A stretch of 64,000 nucleotides of DNA from Methylobacterium mesophilicum SR1.6/6 (GTDB lineage: Bacteria; Pseudomonadota; Alphaproteobacteria; Rhizobiales; Beijerinckiaceae). Within the stretch, counting starts at the first letter, position 1; each line of letters opens with the position of its first letter. The stretch lies in contig NZ_CP043538.1 in NCBI RefSeq assembly GCF_000364445.2, positions 4,793,447-4,857,446 of the forward strand, read 5' to 3'. Below are positions 41,617-51,153 of the stretch, piece by piece. Position numbers and translations under genes: made by a program. Below the pieces are notes generated by a model. That model saw only the letters and a list, made by a program, of their open reading frames with translations, was not told the DNA's origin and searched no databases.

Positions 41617-43127
41617 CAGGACCTTCTCCTGTGGGCGTCGCGACCCCGGTCGAGGCCGTCCCGGGCCGCCACCGCACCGGCGGCGACTTCGGCGGCGGTG
41701 GCACCGTCGCTCTCGGGGACGGGCGCGTCCACCGCGAGGGCTTGGCTGAGGACGACCGCGTTGTCGAGGGCGCGGGCCGCCTCGCCCTGGCGTCCCAGGG
41801 CAATCAGCAGCAGCCCGAGATGGTAGTGGGCCATCACGAAGCGCCGGTCGAGGTAGAGCGCCGCCCGCAGCGCCCGCTCTGCCTCGGCGTCGCGCCCGAG
41901 CGAGCGGGCGAGGAGTCCCTCGTACAGCCGCAGCACCGGGTCGGTTGGATCCCCGTCGACGGCCGCGCGCAGGGCGCGCCAAGCCGCGCCGGTCTCGCCG
42001 GCATCGGCGAGGGCGCGGATCCGGTCGACGGTCCCGGGCTCCTCCATGCCGTCGCGGACAGCCGCGGCCTCCGCCGCCTCGCCGGTGTCGGGCGTCGCGA
42101 GCGGGAGGAGGGCCGGTGACGCATCCCCGACATGATCGGGCTTCGCCGCCGGGGAGGCGGGCGGCGCCGTCGGTGCCGTAACCGCCGCGGGGGGCGGGAG
42201 CGGCGAGGGCAGGGCTTGCGAAGGCGGCGCCTCCGCGAGACGGCGATAGGCGACGGTCCCAGGAAGGCTGACCGCATCGAGGAAGCTCGCGAAGGCGGGG
42301 CTCGGCTCGGCGTGGCCGAGGAGCAGCCAGCCGTCCGGCCGCAATCGGTGACTGAGGCCGCGCACGACGGCGGTGACCGTCCGGGCCTCGAAGTAGATGA
42401 GCACGTTGCGGCACAGGATCAGGTCGAAAACCAGATCCGGTCCCGCGGTCGACGGCCCCGGCTCCGCGAGCGTCAGGAGGTTGCCGCGCTCAAACCGCAC
42501 CAGCGCGCGGTATTCCGGGCGCAGGGCGTAGCCGCCCTCGCGCCGGATCCCGGGGGCGGGCGGCAGGCGGGTGAAGTAGCGCAGCCGCTCCTCCGGCGGC
42601 ATGGTGCGCAGGGCCCAGCGGCCGTACTCGGCGGCACGGGCGGTGGCCAGGGCCTCGGTGCTGATGTCGGTGCCGAGGATCGTGACCCGCCAGTCGGGCA
42701 GGGCGTCCCCGAGAATCTCCCGCACGAGGATCGCCAGAGAGTAGGGCTCGGCACCCGTCGAGCAGCCGGCGCTCCAGATCCGGAGGGTGCGCTCGGAGTC
42801 CCGGGCCGCGACCAGCGCAGGCAAAATCGTCCCGCGCAGGGCCTCGAACTGCTCGGCGTAGCGGAAGAAGAACGTCTCGCCGACGGTGATCTCGGCCTCC
42901 AGGCGCGCCCATTCGGCCTCGCCCGCGTCGCCGTCCGACAAAAGGGCGGCGTAGGCGGCGCAATCGGGGATGGCGGCGGCACGGAAGCGGCGATGCAGAC
43001 GCTCGATCAGCAATTCGTCCTTGTCGGCGTAGTAATGATGGCCGGTGCGCGCGATGATCCGCGCCTTCAGGGCGGCGTAGGCGGGGTCGGCACCCGGATC
43101 GGGGCGGGGACTGCGCAGGCGCGCCAT
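41616..43127 (-). CDS. cheR: CheR-type receptor methyltransferase with C-terminal TPR domain
   Basis: 503 residues. SAM-dependent glutamate methylation of the receptor. N-terminal CheR domain with ITVGETFFFRYAEQFEAL, the SAM site IWSAGCSTGAEPYSLAI, and FDLILCRNVLIYFEARTV. A Pro/Ala-rich linker (about 290-365) leads to TPR-like repeats in the last ~130 residues (AWRALRAAVDGDPTDPVLRL, RALRAALYLDRRFVMAHYHL, QGEAARALDNAVVLSQALAV). This fusion is characteristic of WspC-type proteins rather than of flagellar CheR. Confidence 0.92.
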   Translation of the reverse strand: MARLRSPRPDPGADPAYAALKARIIARTGHHYYADKDELLIERLHRRFRAAAIPDCAAYAALLSDGDAGEAEWARLEAEITVGETFFFRYAEQFEALRGTILPALVAARDSERTLRIWSAGCSTGAEPYSLAILVREILGDALPDWRVTILGTDISTEALATARAAEYGRWALRTMPPEERLRYFTRLPPAPGIRREGGYALRPEYRALVRFERGNLLTLAEPGPSTAGPDLVFDLILCRNVLIYFEARTVTAVVRGLSHRLRPDGWLLLGHAEPSPAFASFLDAVSLPGTVAYRRLAEAPPSQALPSPLPPPAAVTAPTAPPASPAAKPDHVGDASPALLPLATPDTGEAAEAAAVRDGMEEPGTVDRIRALADAGETGAAWRALRAAVDGDPTDPVLRLYEGLLARSLGRDAEAERALRAALYLDRRFVMAHYHLGLLLIALGRQGEAARALDNAVVLSQALAVDAPVPESDGATAAEVAAGAVAARDGLDRGRDAHRRRS

Positions 43128-43134
43128 CGCGTGC

Positions 43135-43656
43135 TCAGACAGGTCCGGGCAACGCGGCGAGCCGCTCGGCGGCGGCCCGCGCCAGCGCCTCGACCCGCGC
43201 CGTCTCCTGCGCCGTCAGGAGGCGTTCCGGCGCCAGCGCGTGGACGAGGCGGTCGCCGAGGACAAGTTCGGCTGCGACGCAGCCGTTGATGGATCCGGCC
43301 TCCTCCGCCGGCCGGATCGCGGAACTGGGGACCGACACGAGGTCGGCGGCGCGATCGACGAGATAGGCGAGCGCGTTGCCGTGGGTCAGAACGAGATGCG
43401 CGTAGAGGCCGGGATCCGCCGCCGCCGGACGCAGGCCGAGCAGGGCCGCGAGGTCGATCACCGGAACAGGCGCGCCGCCGAGATTGAGGAAGCCTTTGAG
43501 CCAGCCTCCGGCGGCGGGCGGGTTGTGCAGGACGGGCAGCGGCAGCACTTCGGCGACGGCGGCGCGCGGCAGGGCGCAGGGCGTGCCGGCCACGTCGAGG
43601 AGGAGATAGGCCGAACCGCTGCTGGCCACCGCCACCTGCTCCCCCATTCGTCCCAT
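43135..43656 (-). CDS. cheW: CheW-like coupling protein
   Basis: 173 residues. YLLLDVAGTPCALPRAAVAE, LPVLHNPPAAGGWLKGFLNL and GGAPVPVIDLAALLGL are the two halves of a CheW fold that bridges receptor and CheA. Seven bases before cheR; first gene of the operon. An alternative ATG at 43647 would remove three residues; neither has an obvious ribosome-binding site. Position matches WspB. Confidence 0.85.
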   Translation of the reverse strand: MGRMGEQVAVASSGSAYLLLDVAGTPCALPRAAVAEVLPLPVLHNPPAAGGWLKGFLNLGGAPVPVIDLAALLGLRPAAADPGLYAHLVLTHGNALAYLVDRAADLVSVPSSAIRPAEEAGSINGCVAAELVLGDRLVHALAPERLLTAQETARVEALARAAAERLAALPGPV

Positions 43657-43838
43657 CCGGGCCGGACCGGGACGGGTCGCGACATAGGTCGCGTTAACGC
43701 GTCCGGCAATCGTGCGCTGCGAACGGGACGAGGCTGCGGAACCAAGTCTCGTCTGAGCCGCTTATTTTCCGACGCAGCGGCAACATGCCTGACGAGGTGC
43801 GAAGCTTTGCCTGCGCCGGTCTACGCCAGGGATTGACG

Positions 43839-44084
43839 ATGAGGAAACTTCTGTTGGCCGCCGCGTCGCTGACGCTGCTCGCGGGCTCCGCCTATGCCCA
43901 GGGTAACTCGCCCTACAACGCCTCTGGCTCGCAGGCCGGCGGCCCGCGCGGCGGCATGGAGCGTGCCGGTGAGGCGGCCGCGATGGAGCGGGGTGTCGCC
44001 CCCGCGTCGCGTCCGGTCATGCGCCGGCAGATGAAGCGCAAGCGCATGATGAAGCATCACCGCCGCATGCGTCACCACATGTAA
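43839..44084 (+). CDS. Small secreted Met/His/Arg-rich protein
   Basis: 81 residues. Signal peptide KLLLAAASLTLLAGSAYA, cleavage before QGNS. The mature protein is Gly/Ala/Ser rich and ends with a very basic segment of 24 residues holding 6 Met, 4 His and 11 Arg/Lys, including MKHHRRMRHHM. Possibly periplasmic metal-binding or envelope-binding. The ATG at 43839 is chosen as the start of the signal peptide; a terminator follows at 44129. No named family recognised. Confidence 0.65.
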   Translation: MRKLLLAAASLTLLAGSAYAQGNSPYNASGSQAGGPRGGMERAGEAAAMERGVAPASRPVMRRQMKRKRMMKHHRRMRHHM

Positions 44085-44128
44085 CACGCGCGGGCTCCGC
44101 CGCGGACGCGGCGTTGCCTGCCGGATCC

Positions 44129-44157
44129 GGCCTGTCGCACCCGCGGCAGGCCTTTTT
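44129..44157 (+). terminator. Rho-independent terminator
   Basis: GGCCTGTCGC, loop ACCC, GCGGCAGGCC, then five Ts; one internal mismatch. It ends the small secreted-protein transcript and separates it from glpR. Confidence 0.8.
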
Positions 44158-44264
44158 CGTGTCTGCACGCGAGCAGACGGATGGAATTATAAATCGGCCC
44201 GGCAAGGATTCGTGGGTCCGAGACGGCGGGTTCGAGCTTGCGCGAACCGCATTTCAATCGGAAG

Positions 44265-44282
44265 ATGTTCGAAAACGAACAT
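44265..44282. promoter_or_regulatory. GlpR operator-like palindrome upstream of glpR
   Basis: ATGTTCG, four As, CGAACAT: two perfect 7-base arms. This closely resembles the E. coli GlpR operator half-site (WATKYTCGWW). It lies 14 bases before the glpR start, so GlpR probably represses its own gene. A second, weaker pair (GGTTCG and CGAACC) lies just upstream at 44229-44248. Confidence 0.65.
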
Positions 44283-44296
44283 CAGGCTACTAGGGC

Positions 44297-45142
44297 ATGA
44301 GGATCCCGGGGGGTTTGGAGATGTCGCGACCGCTCGACCGCAGGTCCGAGGACCGGACCGAGGCTGTGGGCGTGGAGGGCCGGCGAAGCGCCATTGTGGC
44401 CACGGTGCGCCAGCGCGGCTTCGTGACCATCGAGGCGCTGGCCGCGCAGTTCGGCGTCACTGTCCAGACGATTCGGCGCGACCTCAACGAGCTGAGCGCC
44501 GAGGGGCGGCTCGAGCGCTACCGCGGTGGCGGCGGCCTGCCCTCCAGCGTCGAGAACATCGACTATGCGGACCGGCGGGTGACCCTGCTGCCGGAGAAGA
44601 CCCGGATCGGCCGGTTGGCGGCGAGCCGCATCCCGTCCCACTGCTCGGTCTTCATCAACATCGGCACGACGCCCGAGGCGGTGGCCCGGGAACTCGCCCG
44701 GCATGACGATCTGAGCATCATCACCAACAACCTCAACGTCGCGATCTCGCTCGCCGAATCTACGGAGTTCCGCATCGTCGTGGCGGGTGGGACGGTGCGC
44801 AACCGCGACGGTGCAGTTCTGGGCCAGCTCACCTGCGACACGCTCAGCCAGTTCCGGGTCGACGTAGCGGTGATCGGCATCAGCGGCATCGACGCCGACG
44901 GGGCGCTTCTCGACTACGATTACGAGGAGGTGCGTGCGACGCAGACGATCCTGTCGCATGCCCGGAAGACCTTCCTGGTCGCCGATCACACCAAGTTCAC
45001 CCGGCGCCCAATGGTTCAGGTCGGACGGCTCGATCAGGTCGACACCTTCTTCACCGACCGGATGCCGCCGGAGGAGATTGTCGCGTTGCTGGAGCGCCAG
45101 GGGGTGAAGCTGGCGGTCGCGGACCCCAGCGACGAACCGTAA
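44297..45142 (+). CDS. glpR: DeoR-family repressor of the glycerol regulon
   Basis: 281 residues. N-terminal winged HTH typical of DeoR proteins: RGFVTIEALAAQFGVTVQTI then RRDLNELSAEGRLERYRGG. The C-terminal sugar-phosphate-sensing domain has FINIGTTPEAVAREL, IITNNLNVA, VVAGGTVRNRDGAVLG and GISGIDADGALLDYDYEE. It should bind glycerol 3-phosphate and release glp operators. An alternative ATG at 44321 (MSRPLDRR) would be 8 codons shorter; I could not decide from the ribosome-binding sites. Directly upstream of glpD. Confidence 0.9.
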   Translation: MRIPGGLEMSRPLDRRSEDRTEAVGVEGRRSAIVATVRQRGFVTIEALAAQFGVTVQTIRRDLNELSAEGRLERYRGGGGLPSSVENIDYADRRVTLLPEKTRIGRLAASRIPSHCSVFINIGTTPEAVARELARHDDLSIITNNLNVAISLAESTEFRIVVAGGTVRNRDGAVLGQLTCDTLSQFRVDVAVIGISGIDADGALLDYDYEEVRATQTILSHARKTFLVADHTKFTRRPMVQVGRLDQVDTFFTDRMPPEEIVALLERQGVKLAVADPSDEP

Positions 45143-45150
45143 CGAACATT

Positions 45151-45192
45151 GAATTTTTCGCTTGCGAAAATTCGCAGCCGGGTCAATATAAT
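45151..45192 (+). promoter_or_regulatory. glpD promoter with overlapping operator-like palindrome
   Basis: A perfect -10 TATAAT at 45187-45192 with a possible -35 TTGCGA at 45162 (19-base spacer). The -35 lies inside an inverted repeat, GAATTTTTCGC and GCGAAAATTC (45151-45173). A half-site CGAACAT sits just before it, overlapping the glpR stop. Together this suggests repression of glpD by GlpR. Confidence 0.6.
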
Positions 45193-45226
45193 GCCAATCC
45201 GCCGCGAGGGCGGCATTGGAGGAACC

Positions 45227-46759
45227 ATGGCGGCAGCAACGCGCCAGCGCGAGCCGTCCGACGTCTACGATCTTCTGGTCGTTGGCGGCGGCATCAACGG
45301 CACCGGCATCGCCCGGGACGCGGCCGGCCGCGGCCTGTCGGTCCTGCTGGCCGAGCGCGGGGATCTGGCGGGCTTCACCTCCTCGTCCTCGACGAAGCTG
45401 ATCCACGGCGGCCTGCGCTACCTCGAATATTACGAGTTCCGCCTCGTCCGCGAGGCACTGGCCGAGCGCGAGCGGCTGCTGCGGCTCGCCCCGCACGTGA
45501 TCTGGCCGCTGCGCTTCGTGCTGCCCCACGACGAGGGCCTGCGCCCGGCCTGGATGCTGCGGCTCGGCCTGTTCCTCTACGATCACTTGGCGCGGCTGCG
45601 GACCCTGCCGGGCTCGCACGGGGTCGACCTGCGCAGCTCCGAGTACGGTACGCCGCTGCAGAAGCGCCTGACGCGCGGCTTCGTCTATTCCGACTGCTGG
45701 GTCGAGGACAGCCGCCTCGTGGTGCTCAACGCCATGGACGCCCGCGAGCGCGGCGCCACGGTGCTGACCCGCACCGGCGTGGTCTCAGCCCGGCGAGAAG
45801 GAAACAGGTGGGTCGCGACCCTGCGCGACGAGCGCGGCGGCGCCGAGCGGACGATCCACGCGAAGGCCGTCGTCAACGCCGCCGGCCCATGGGTCAGCGA
45901 GACGCTCGGCGGCACGCTCGGCATCAACAGCCGCGCGGCGGTGCGGCTGATCAAGGGCAGCCACATCGTGGTCAAGCGGCTGTTCGAAGGCGATCAGGCC
46001 TACATCCTGCAGCAGCCCGACAAGCGCATCATCTTCGCGATCCCCTATGAGCGCGACTTCACGCTGATCGGCACCACCGACGTGCCCTACGACGGCGAGC
46101 CCGGCCCGGTCTCGATCTCCGCGGAGGAGACCGACTACCTCTGCGGCTGCATCAACCGCTCGTTCGACACCAAGATCACCCCGGCCGACGTGGTCTGGAG
46201 CTACTCGGGCGTGCGCCCGCTCTACGACGACGCGGCCGAGAACGCCTCCGCGGTGACCCGCGACTACGTCCTCGACGTCGAGGACCAGGGCGGGACGGCG
46301 GCGGTGCTGTCGGTGTTCGGCGGCAAGATCACCACCTACCGGCGACTCGCCGAGCACGCGCTGGAGAAGCTCAAACCCTACTTCCCGCACCTCAAGAAGG
46401 CCTGGACCGGGGACGCGGTGCTGCCGGGTGGGGCGATGAAGGATTCGGACTTCGACCAGTTCCTGGCCAAGCTGAAGGCGGAGAAGCCGTTCCTGCCCGA
46501 CGAGACCGCCCGACGCCTCGCCCGCGCCTACGGAACGCGGGCGCGGGACATCGTCGGGACCGCGCGTTCCATGGCGGATCTCGGCGAAGCCTTCGACGGC
46601 GGCCTGACGGCGGCCGAGGTCGATTACCTGCGCACCGAGGAATGGGCGGTGACCGCCGAGGACATCCTGTGGCGGCGCTCGAAGCTCGGCCTGCGTACGA
46701 GTCCAGAGAGCGCGGCGCGCCTTGCCGCCTACCTCGACCGCAGGGCCGAGGCGGCCTGA
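45227..46759 (+). CDS. glpD: Aerobic glycerol-3-phosphate dehydrogenase (FAD)
   Basis: 510 residues. Membrane-associated, oxidises glycerol 3-phosphate to dihydroxyacetone phosphate and feeds the quinone pool. FAD site [20 protein letters not shown], then [34 protein letters not shown] and [11 protein letters not shown]. The C-terminal domain includes [24 protein letters not shown] at ideal distance fixes the ATG at 45227; the frame upstream (to 45149) covers the promoter. Followed by glpK after 55 bases. Confidence 0.95.
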   Translation: MAAATRQREPSDVYDLLVVGGGINGTGIARDAAGRGLSVLLAERGDLAGFTSSSSTKLIHGGLRYLEYYEFRLVREALAERERLLRLAPHVIWPLRFVLPHDEGLRPAWMLRLGLFLYDHLARLRTLPGSHGVDLRSSEYGTPLQKRLTRGFVYSDCWVEDSRLVVLNAMDARERGATVLTRTGVVSARREGNRWVATLRDERGGAERTIHAKAVVNAAGPWVSETLGGTLGINSRAAVRLIKGSHIVVKRLFEGDQAYILQQPDKRIIFAIPYERDFTLIGTTDVPYDGEPGPVSISAEETDYLCGCINRSFDTKITPADVVWSYSGVRPLYDDAAENASAVTRDYVLDVEDQGGTAAVLSVFGGKITTYRRLAEHALEKLKPYFPHLKKAWTGDAVLPGGAMKDSDFDQFLAKLKAEKPFLPDETARRLARAYGTRARDIVGTARSMADLGEAFDGGLTAAEVDYLRTEEWAVTAEDILWRRSKLGLRTSPESAARLAAYLDRRAEAA

Positions 46760-46814
46760 TCTTTTCGGCCCCGATCCGGCGGCAGACCGGTCGGGCATAA
46801 CAGGGGAGGGAACG

Positions 46815-48320
46815 ATGAGCCGTTACGTCGGGGCCATCGACCAGGGCACCACAAGCAGCCGCTTCATCGTGTTCGACCGGGAGGGCAGCGTCATCGCCCT
46901 CGCCCAGGCCGAGCACGCGCAGATCTATCCGGCCCCCGGCCATGTCGAGCACGACGCCGGCGAGATCTGGACGAAGACGCAAGGGGTGATGCGCGAGGCG
47001 CTGGAGAAGGGCGGGCTCCAGCCCTCCGATCTCGCCGCGGTGGGCATCACCAACCAGCGCGAGACCACGCTGATCTGGGACCGGACGACCGGCAAGCCGC
47101 TGCACAACGCGCTCGTCTGGCAGGACACCCGCAACGACCGGTTGGTGGCCGAATTCGCCCGCGACGGCGGCCGCGACCGGTTCCGCGACCTCACCGGCCT
47201 GCCGCTGGCGAGCTACTTTTCCGGGTTGAAGCTGCGGTGGCTGCTCGACCATGTCGAAGGCGCCCGCGCGAAGGCCGAGGCCGGCGACGTCCTGTTCGGC
47301 AACATCGACACGTGGCTCGTCTGGAACCTCACCGGGGGGACGGAGGGCGGCCTCCACGTCACCGACGTGACCAACGCCAGCCGCACGCAGCTCATGTCGC
47401 TCAAGACCCTCGACTGGGACGACGGCATGCTGACGACCTTCGGCATCCCGAGGGCGATGCTGCCGCGGATCGTCTCGTCGAGCGAGGTCTACGGGGAGAC
47501 CAAGGCGCCGTTCGCCGGCGTGCCGATCGCCGGCATTCTGGGCGACCAGCAGGCGGCCCTGTTCGGCCAGACCTGCTTCGCGCCGGGCGAGGCCAAGAAC
47601 ACCTACGGCACCGGCTGCTTCGCGCTGATGAACACCGGCGAGGAGCCGGTGCCGTCGAAGGCCGGCCTCGTCACGACGCTCGCCTACCGCCTCGACGGCC
47701 ACAAACCCGCCTACGCGCTGGAGGGCTCGATCGCCATCACGGGCGCCTTGGTGCAGTGGCTGCGCGACAACCTGCACATGATCAAGGATTCGGCCGAGGT
47801 CGAGACGCTCGCGACCACGGTCGAGGACAATGGTGGCGTCTACTTCGTGCCGGCCTTCTCGGGGCTCTACGCGCCGCACTGGAACGAGGGCGCCCGCGGC
47901 CTGATCATCGGCCTGACCCGCTACGTCAACCGCGGCCACATCGCCCGCTCGGTGCTGGAGGCGACCGCCTTCCAGACCCGCGAGGTGCTGCAGGCGATGG
48001 CGAAGGATTCGGGCATTCCCGTCAAGGAACTCCGGGCCGATGGCGGCATGGTCGCCAACAACACGCTGATGCAGTTCCAGTCCGACCTGCTCGACGTGCC
48101 GGTGGTGCGCCCGAAGGTGGCCGAGACCACCGCGCTCGGCGCCGCCTACGCGGCGGGTCTGGCGGTCGGCTACTGGAAGGGTCTCGACGATCTCAAGCGC
48201 AACTGGGGCGTGGACCAGCGCTGGACCCCGAAGATGGATGCCGGCCAGCGCGAGAAGATCGCCGCCGCCTGGAGCCGGGCGGTGCAGCGCTCCTTCGACT
48301 GGAAGACCGACGAGGATTGA
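46815..48320 (+). CDS. glpK: Glycerol kinase
   Basis: 501 residues, full length. ATP + glycerol to glycerol 3-phosphate. FGGY kinase with the phosphate loop [43 protein letters not shown], and the C-terminal signature region [14 protein letters not shown] and [13 protein letters not shown]. The ATG at 46815 follows GGGGAGGGAACG. Probably co-transcribed with glpD. Confidence 0.96.
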   Translation: MSRYVGAIDQGTTSSRFIVFDREGSVIALAQAEHAQIYPAPGHVEHDAGEIWTKTQGVMREALEKGGLQPSDLAAVGITNQRETTLIWDRTTGKPLHNALVWQDTRNDRLVAEFARDGGRDRFRDLTGLPLASYFSGLKLRWLLDHVEGARAKAEAGDVLFGNIDTWLVWNLTGGTEGGLHVTDVTNASRTQLMSLKTLDWDDGMLTTFGIPRAMLPRIVSSSEVYGETKAPFAGVPIAGILGDQQAALFGQTCFAPGEAKNTYGTGCFALMNTGEEPVPSKAGLVTTLAYRLDGHKPAYALEGSIAITGALVQWLRDNLHMIKDSAEVETLATTVEDNGGVYFVPAFSGLYAPHWNEGARGLIIGLTRYVNRGHIARSVLEATAFQTREVLQAMAKDSGIPVKELRADGGMVANNTLMQFQSDLLDVPVVRPKVAETTALGAAYAAGLAVGYWKGLDDLKRNWGVDQRWTPKMDAGQREKIAAAWSRAVQRSFDWKTDED

Positions 48321-48398
48321 GCGGCAGGCCGCCGGGGTCCGTGCGCGCGGCACGTTGGCCTTACGCCCTCGTGACAACCACCATCCCAACCCGCGACA

Positions 48399-48507
48399 TC
48401 ATCCTGAGGTGCGGCGAAGCCGCCTCGACGGAGGGTTCCAGCCAACCGCGCGGTCGCTGGAGTTTTCCTTCGGGGTCTACGCTTCAGTTCGGCACCTCAG
48501 GATGAGG
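48399..48507. repeat. Dispersed hairpin repeat, family A, copy 3
   Basis: TCATCCTGAGGTGC at the left and GGCACCTCAGGATGA at the right are inverted copies. The inner region (GGTCGCTGGAGTTTTCCTTCG) is more divergent. It lies between glpK and glpF; nothing else is recognised in this 292-base gap. Confidence 0.82.
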
Positions 48508-48612
48508 CAGCTTAATTAAATCCGCGCCAATATCCGTGACCGCTCCCAGCGATCACGCGCTCGCCAAAGCTTTGAACTTTCACAAAAAGCAGCGAACGGG
48601 GGAGACAAGATT

Positions 48613-49344
48613 ATGACATCACCATTCCTGGGCGAATTCCTGGGTACGATGACCTTGATCGTGCTCGGCGACGGCGTGGTGGCCGGCGCCCTGCTCAAGC
48701 ATTCCAAGGGCGAGAACGCCGGCTGGATCGCCATCACGGCGGGCTGGGCCTTCGCGGTCCTCGCCGGGGTCTTCGTGGCCAACGCCACCGGCAGCGCCGA
48801 CGCCCACATCAACCCGGCGGTCACCGTGGCAGGTGCGGTCAGTTCCGGCGATTACAGCAAGCTTGCCACATACATCCCGGCCCAGATGCTCGGCGCCTTC
48901 GTGGGCGCCGTGATCGTCTGGCTCCATTACCTGCCGCACTGGGGCGCGACCCAGGATCCCGGCCTCAAGCTCGCCTGCTTCTGCACCGGCCCTGCGATCC
49001 GGGACGCGAAGTCCAACTGGCTCTCCGAGATCATCGCGACCTTCTTCCTGATCCTGACTATCTCCGCCCTCGTGACCACCACGCTCGGCTCGGCCGGCGC
49101 CATCCCGCGGGCCGTCGCGCCCTACATGGTCGGCATGCTGGTCTGGGGCATCGGCCTGTCGCTCGGCGGCACCACCGGCTACGCCATCAACCCAGCCCGC
49201 GACCTCGGGCCGCGCGTGGCCCATGCGGTGCTGCCGATCGCCGGCAAAGGCTCGTCCGACTGGAGCTACGCGCTGATCCCCGTGGCGGCCCCGATGGTTG
49301 GCGCCGTGCTGGCCGGGCTGTTCGTCCGGGCGCTGGGGATCTGA
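48613..49344 (+). CDS. glpF: Glycerol facilitator (aquaglyceroporin)
   Basis: 243 residues with six membrane spans. The two selectivity motifs are present: NPA in AHINPAVTVAG and NPAR in YAINPARDLGPRVAH. The Asp in the second motif (NPARDLGPR) and length fit a glycerol channel rather than a water-only aquaporin, as does its place after glpK. GGGGGAGA provides the ribosome-binding site. A hairpin terminator follows. Confidence 0.92.
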   Translation: MTSPFLGEFLGTMTLIVLGDGVVAGALLKHSKGENAGWIAITAGWAFAVLAGVFVANATGSADAHINPAVTVAGAVSSGDYSKLATYIPAQMLGAFVGAVIVWLHYLPHWGATQDPGLKLACFCTGPAIRDAKSNWLSEIIATFFLILTISALVTTTLGSAGAIPRAVAPYMVGMLVWGIGLSLGGTTGYAINPARDLGPRVAHAVLPIAGKGSSDWSYALIPVAAPMVGAVLAGLFVRALGI

Positions 49345-49362
49345 CGGAACGGGCCCACCCTC

Positions 49363-49397
49363 AACCGCCGCGGGGCGTCCCTGCGTCGCGGCGGTTT
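49363..49397 (+). terminator. Hairpin after glpF
   Basis: AACCGCCGC and GCGGCGGTT form a perfect 9-bp stem followed by TT(T)GCGG; the loop is 16 bases. The T-run is short, so termination is plausible but not strong. Confidence 0.45.
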
Positions 49398-49481
49398 GCG
49401 GCGCGCGGCCTTCAGCCTTAAGTCAGGGCCATCACGACCGCGCCCTCGGGGCGCTTCCCGCGGTGTGGCAGCCCCCGACTC

Positions 49482-50465
49482 ATGGCCGTCGTCCTCGACA
49501 TCCTGAAGAACGATCCGCGGCCGGACCGCCTGCGCCATCCCGAGAAGGCGCACCGGCCCGATCAGCCCGTCCAGGCCAAGAAGCCGGACTGGATCCGCGT
49601 GAAGGCGCCGGGCTCCAAGGCCTGGACCGAGACGCAGAAGATCGTGCGCGAGCACGGGCTCGTCACGGTCTGCGAGGAGGCGGGCTGCCCGAATATCGGC
49701 GAATGCTGGGAGAAGCGGCACGCCACCTTCATGATCATGGGCGACACCTGCACGCGGGCCTGCGCCTTCTGCAACGTGCGCACCGGCCTGCCCGACGCCC
49801 TGGATCAGCATGAACCTGAGAAAATTGCCGATTCGGTCGCCAAGCTCGGCCTGCACCACGTCGTCATCACGTCGGTCGACCGGGACGACCTGAAAGACGG
49901 GGGCGCCGAGCACTTCGCCCGCACCATCGCGGCGATCCGGCGGGCGAGCCCCGGCACCACGGTGGAGATCCTGACGCCCGACTTCCTGCGCAAGGACGGC
50001 GCGCTCGAGGTCGTGGTCGCCGCCAAGCCCGACGTCTTCAACCACAACCTGGAGACGGTCCCGGCCAAGTACCTCACGGTGCGGCCCGGCGCCCGCTACT
50101 TCCACTCCGTGCGCCTGCTCCAGCGGGTGAAGGAGCTCAACCCCGCCATCTTCACCAAGTCCGGCATCATGGTCGGGCTGGGCGAGGAGCGGAACGAGGT
50201 GCTCCAGCTCATGGACGACCTGCGCTCGGCCGACGTCGACTTCCTCACCATCGGCCAGTATTTGCAGCCGTCGAAGAAGCACCACGAGGTCGTGCGCTTC
50301 GTCCCCCCGGAGGAGTTCAAGGCCTACGAGACCACCGCCTACGCCAAGGGCTTCCTGCTGGTGTCGGCGACGCCCCTGACGCGTTCGTCGCACCATGCGG
50401 GCGAGGACTTTTCGCGACTTCAGGCGGCGCGTCTGGCCAAACTGTCGCCCGCGCTCTCGGCCTGA
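49482..50465 (+). CDS. lipA: Lipoyl synthase
   Basis: 327 residues. Radical-SAM enzyme that inserts two sulfurs into octanoyl groups on lipoyl domains. Auxiliary cluster cysteines in [14 protein letters not shown], the radical-[16 protein letters not shown] (CxxxCxxC), and the C-terminal SSHHAGEDF carrying the serine ligand. Full length. A START-domain gene begins 15 bases later. Confidence 0.96.
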   Translation: MAVVLDILKNDPRPDRLRHPEKAHRPDQPVQAKKPDWIRVKAPGSKAWTETQKIVREHGLVTVCEEAGCPNIGECWEKRHATFMIMGDTCTRACAFCNVRTGLPDALDQHEPEKIADSVAKLGLHHVVITSVDRDDLKDGGAEHFARTIAAIRRASPGTTVEILTPDFLRKDGALEVVVAAKPDVFNHNLETVPAKYLTVRPGARYFHSVRLLQRVKELNPAIFTKSGIMVGLGEERNEVLQLMDDLRSADVDFLTIGQYLQPSKKHHEVVRFVPPEEFKAYETTAYAKGFLLVSATPLTRSSHHAGEDFSRLQAARLAKLSPALSA

Positions 50466-50480
50466 GGAAACCCGAACACC

Positions 50481-50939
50481 ATGCCGTCCTTCCGGGTCAC
50501 CCGCGCGGTGAAGCATTCGCCGCAGCAGATGTACGACCTCGTCGCCGACGTGGAGCGTTACCCCGAATTCCTGCCGCTCTGCGAATCCCTCCGGGTGATC
50601 CGCCGGCAGGATATGCCCGACGGCGGGCAGGTGCTGATCGCCGAGATGGGCGTGGGCTACAAGGCGATCCGGGAGCGCTTCACCACCCGGGTGACCCTCG
50701 ATCCGGCAAACCTCAAGATCGTGGCCGAGTATATCGACGGCCCGTTCCGGCACCTGGAGAATCGCTGGCTGTTCAAGGACGGCCAGGGCGGCGGCTGCAA
50801 CGTCGACTTCTTCATCACCTACGAGTTCAAGAGCCGCACCCTGGGGCTCCTCATGGGTTCGATGTTCGACCGGGCCTTCCGTAAGTTCACCGATGCCTTC
50901 GAGGGGCGCGCGGATCGGATGTACGGGGCGCGGGCGTAG
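50481..50939 (+). CDS. RatA/Coq10-type START-domain protein
   Basis: 152 residues. VTRAVKHSPQQMYDLVADVE, YPEFLPLCESLRV and FRHLENRWLFKD match the polyketide-cyclase/START family that includes mitochondrial Coq10 (ubiquinone chaperone) and E. coli RatA. In alphaproteobacteria it usually sits next to lipA, as here. The Coq10-like role in respiration is more likely than a toxin role, but this is inferred. Confidence 0.88.
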   Translation: MPSFRVTRAVKHSPQQMYDLVADVERYPEFLPLCESLRVIRRQDMPDGGQVLIAEMGVGYKAIRERFTTRVTLDPANLKIVAEYIDGPFRHLENRWLFKDGQGGGCNVDFFITYEFKSRTLGLLMGSMFDRAFRKFTDAFEGRADRMYGARA

Positions 50940-50993
50940 GACCCGTCATCGCTTGCGCCGTAGCGCCGCGAAGACGGTGGTCCAATCCATCGA

Positions 50994-51107
50994 CCTCATC
51001 CTGAGGTGCCGGAGCGCAGCGGAGGCCTCGAAGGCGCCCTTCAGTCGGCCGCGCGATCCCTTGAGCGCTCCTTCGAGATCCGCTGACGCAGGCACCTCAG
51101 GATGAGG
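50994..51107. repeat. Dispersed hairpin repeat, family A, copy 4
   Basis: CCTCATCCTGAGGTGCC and GGCACCTCAGGATGAGG are perfect inverted ends; GGAGCGCAGCGGAGGCCTCG matches the left half of copy 2. Between the START-domain gene and the convergent flavin monooxygenase. Confidence 0.88.
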
Positions 51108-51153
51108 GGGAGGGTGGGATCACTGGCGCGGCGAGCTGCCCGCAAGGACGGCG

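Noticed and set aside
41008..42414. A 468-codon frame suggesting a long CheW fusion
   Set aside because: The upstream part is a shifted frame of cheR; the CheW protein starts at 41616 where it overlaps the cheR stop.
50481..50939. Interpretation of the START-domain protein as a RatA toxin
   Set aside because: The family name covers Coq10-type respiratory proteins; the lipA neighbourhood and lack of a partner gene make a toxin role unlikely.
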